NCBI GenBank assembly: GCA_020047775.1
Contig: JAIFNK010000135.1
Coordinates: 1-5,141, forward strand
Length of the DNA: 5,141 bases
Source: Akkermansia sp.
GTDB lineage: Bacteria > Verrucomicrobiota > Verrucomicrobiia > Verrucomicrobiales > Akkermansiaceae
Direction of reading: 5' to 3'
A program made the translations under genes and the position numbers. Of the stretch, positions 5,124 through 5,141 are shown one piece after another; within the stretch, counting starts at the first letter, position 1; each line of letters begins with the position of its first letter. The notes under the pieces are model-generated. The model ran no database searches and was not told the DNA's origin. It saw only the letters and a program-made list of their open reading frames with translations.

Positions 5124-5141
5124 GAGTGTGCATTCAATGAA

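Noticed and set aside
1..5141. CRISPR array, transposase, prophage or defence system
   Set aside because: No regularly spaced repeats, no transposase or nuclease motifs and no phage genes were found; gene content is ordinary chromosomal envelope functions.

Overview
The window looks like chromosomal DNA from the Verrucomicrobiota (a Luteolibacter- or Haloferula-like lineage is my guess). The reasons are moderately high GC in the genes, sparse and weak Shine-Dalgarno sites, a secreted protein opening with an SHD1 (Sla1 homology 1) domain of the kind common in Verrucomicrobiota and Planctomycetota, and a set of envelope genes typical of that phylum. This is inference from reading the sequence; no search was run.

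Layout from left to right: positions 1-268 hold no convincing gene but contain two strong imperfect inverted repeats and a cluster of TGGG repeats. A minus-strand mraZ (269-760) follows. An AT-rich gap of 318 bases separates it from a divergent plus-strand gene and carries the likely mraZ promoter and short repeated motifs. Next is a plus-strand secreted or membrane-anchored TPM-domain protein (1079-1843), which converges on a minus-strand DUF2062 membrane protein (1862-2419). Divergent from that is uppP/bacA (2526-3410), encoding undecaprenyl-diphosphatase. Then come a plus-strand secreted SHD1-domain protein (3529-4281) and a convergent minus-strand membrane protein of unknown function (4305-5123).

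The genes are mostly single transcription units in alternating orientation, so there is no evident operon. The common theme is the cell envelope: MraZ is a regulator of division and cell-wall genes, UppP recycles the lipid carrier for peptidoglycan, and the other four products are membrane or exported proteins. I see no CRISPR array, transposase, phage gene, tRNA or rRNA.

The points that most deserve a second look are the structured, gene-poor DNA directly downstream of mraZ, where rsmH would normally follow; repeated GTG and TGGG motifs around mraZ that could be its own operators; a hairpin that covers the start codon of the SHD1-domain gene; and the Cys/His-rich unknown membrane protein at the right end. 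I did not find a convincing undescribed multi-gene system here.
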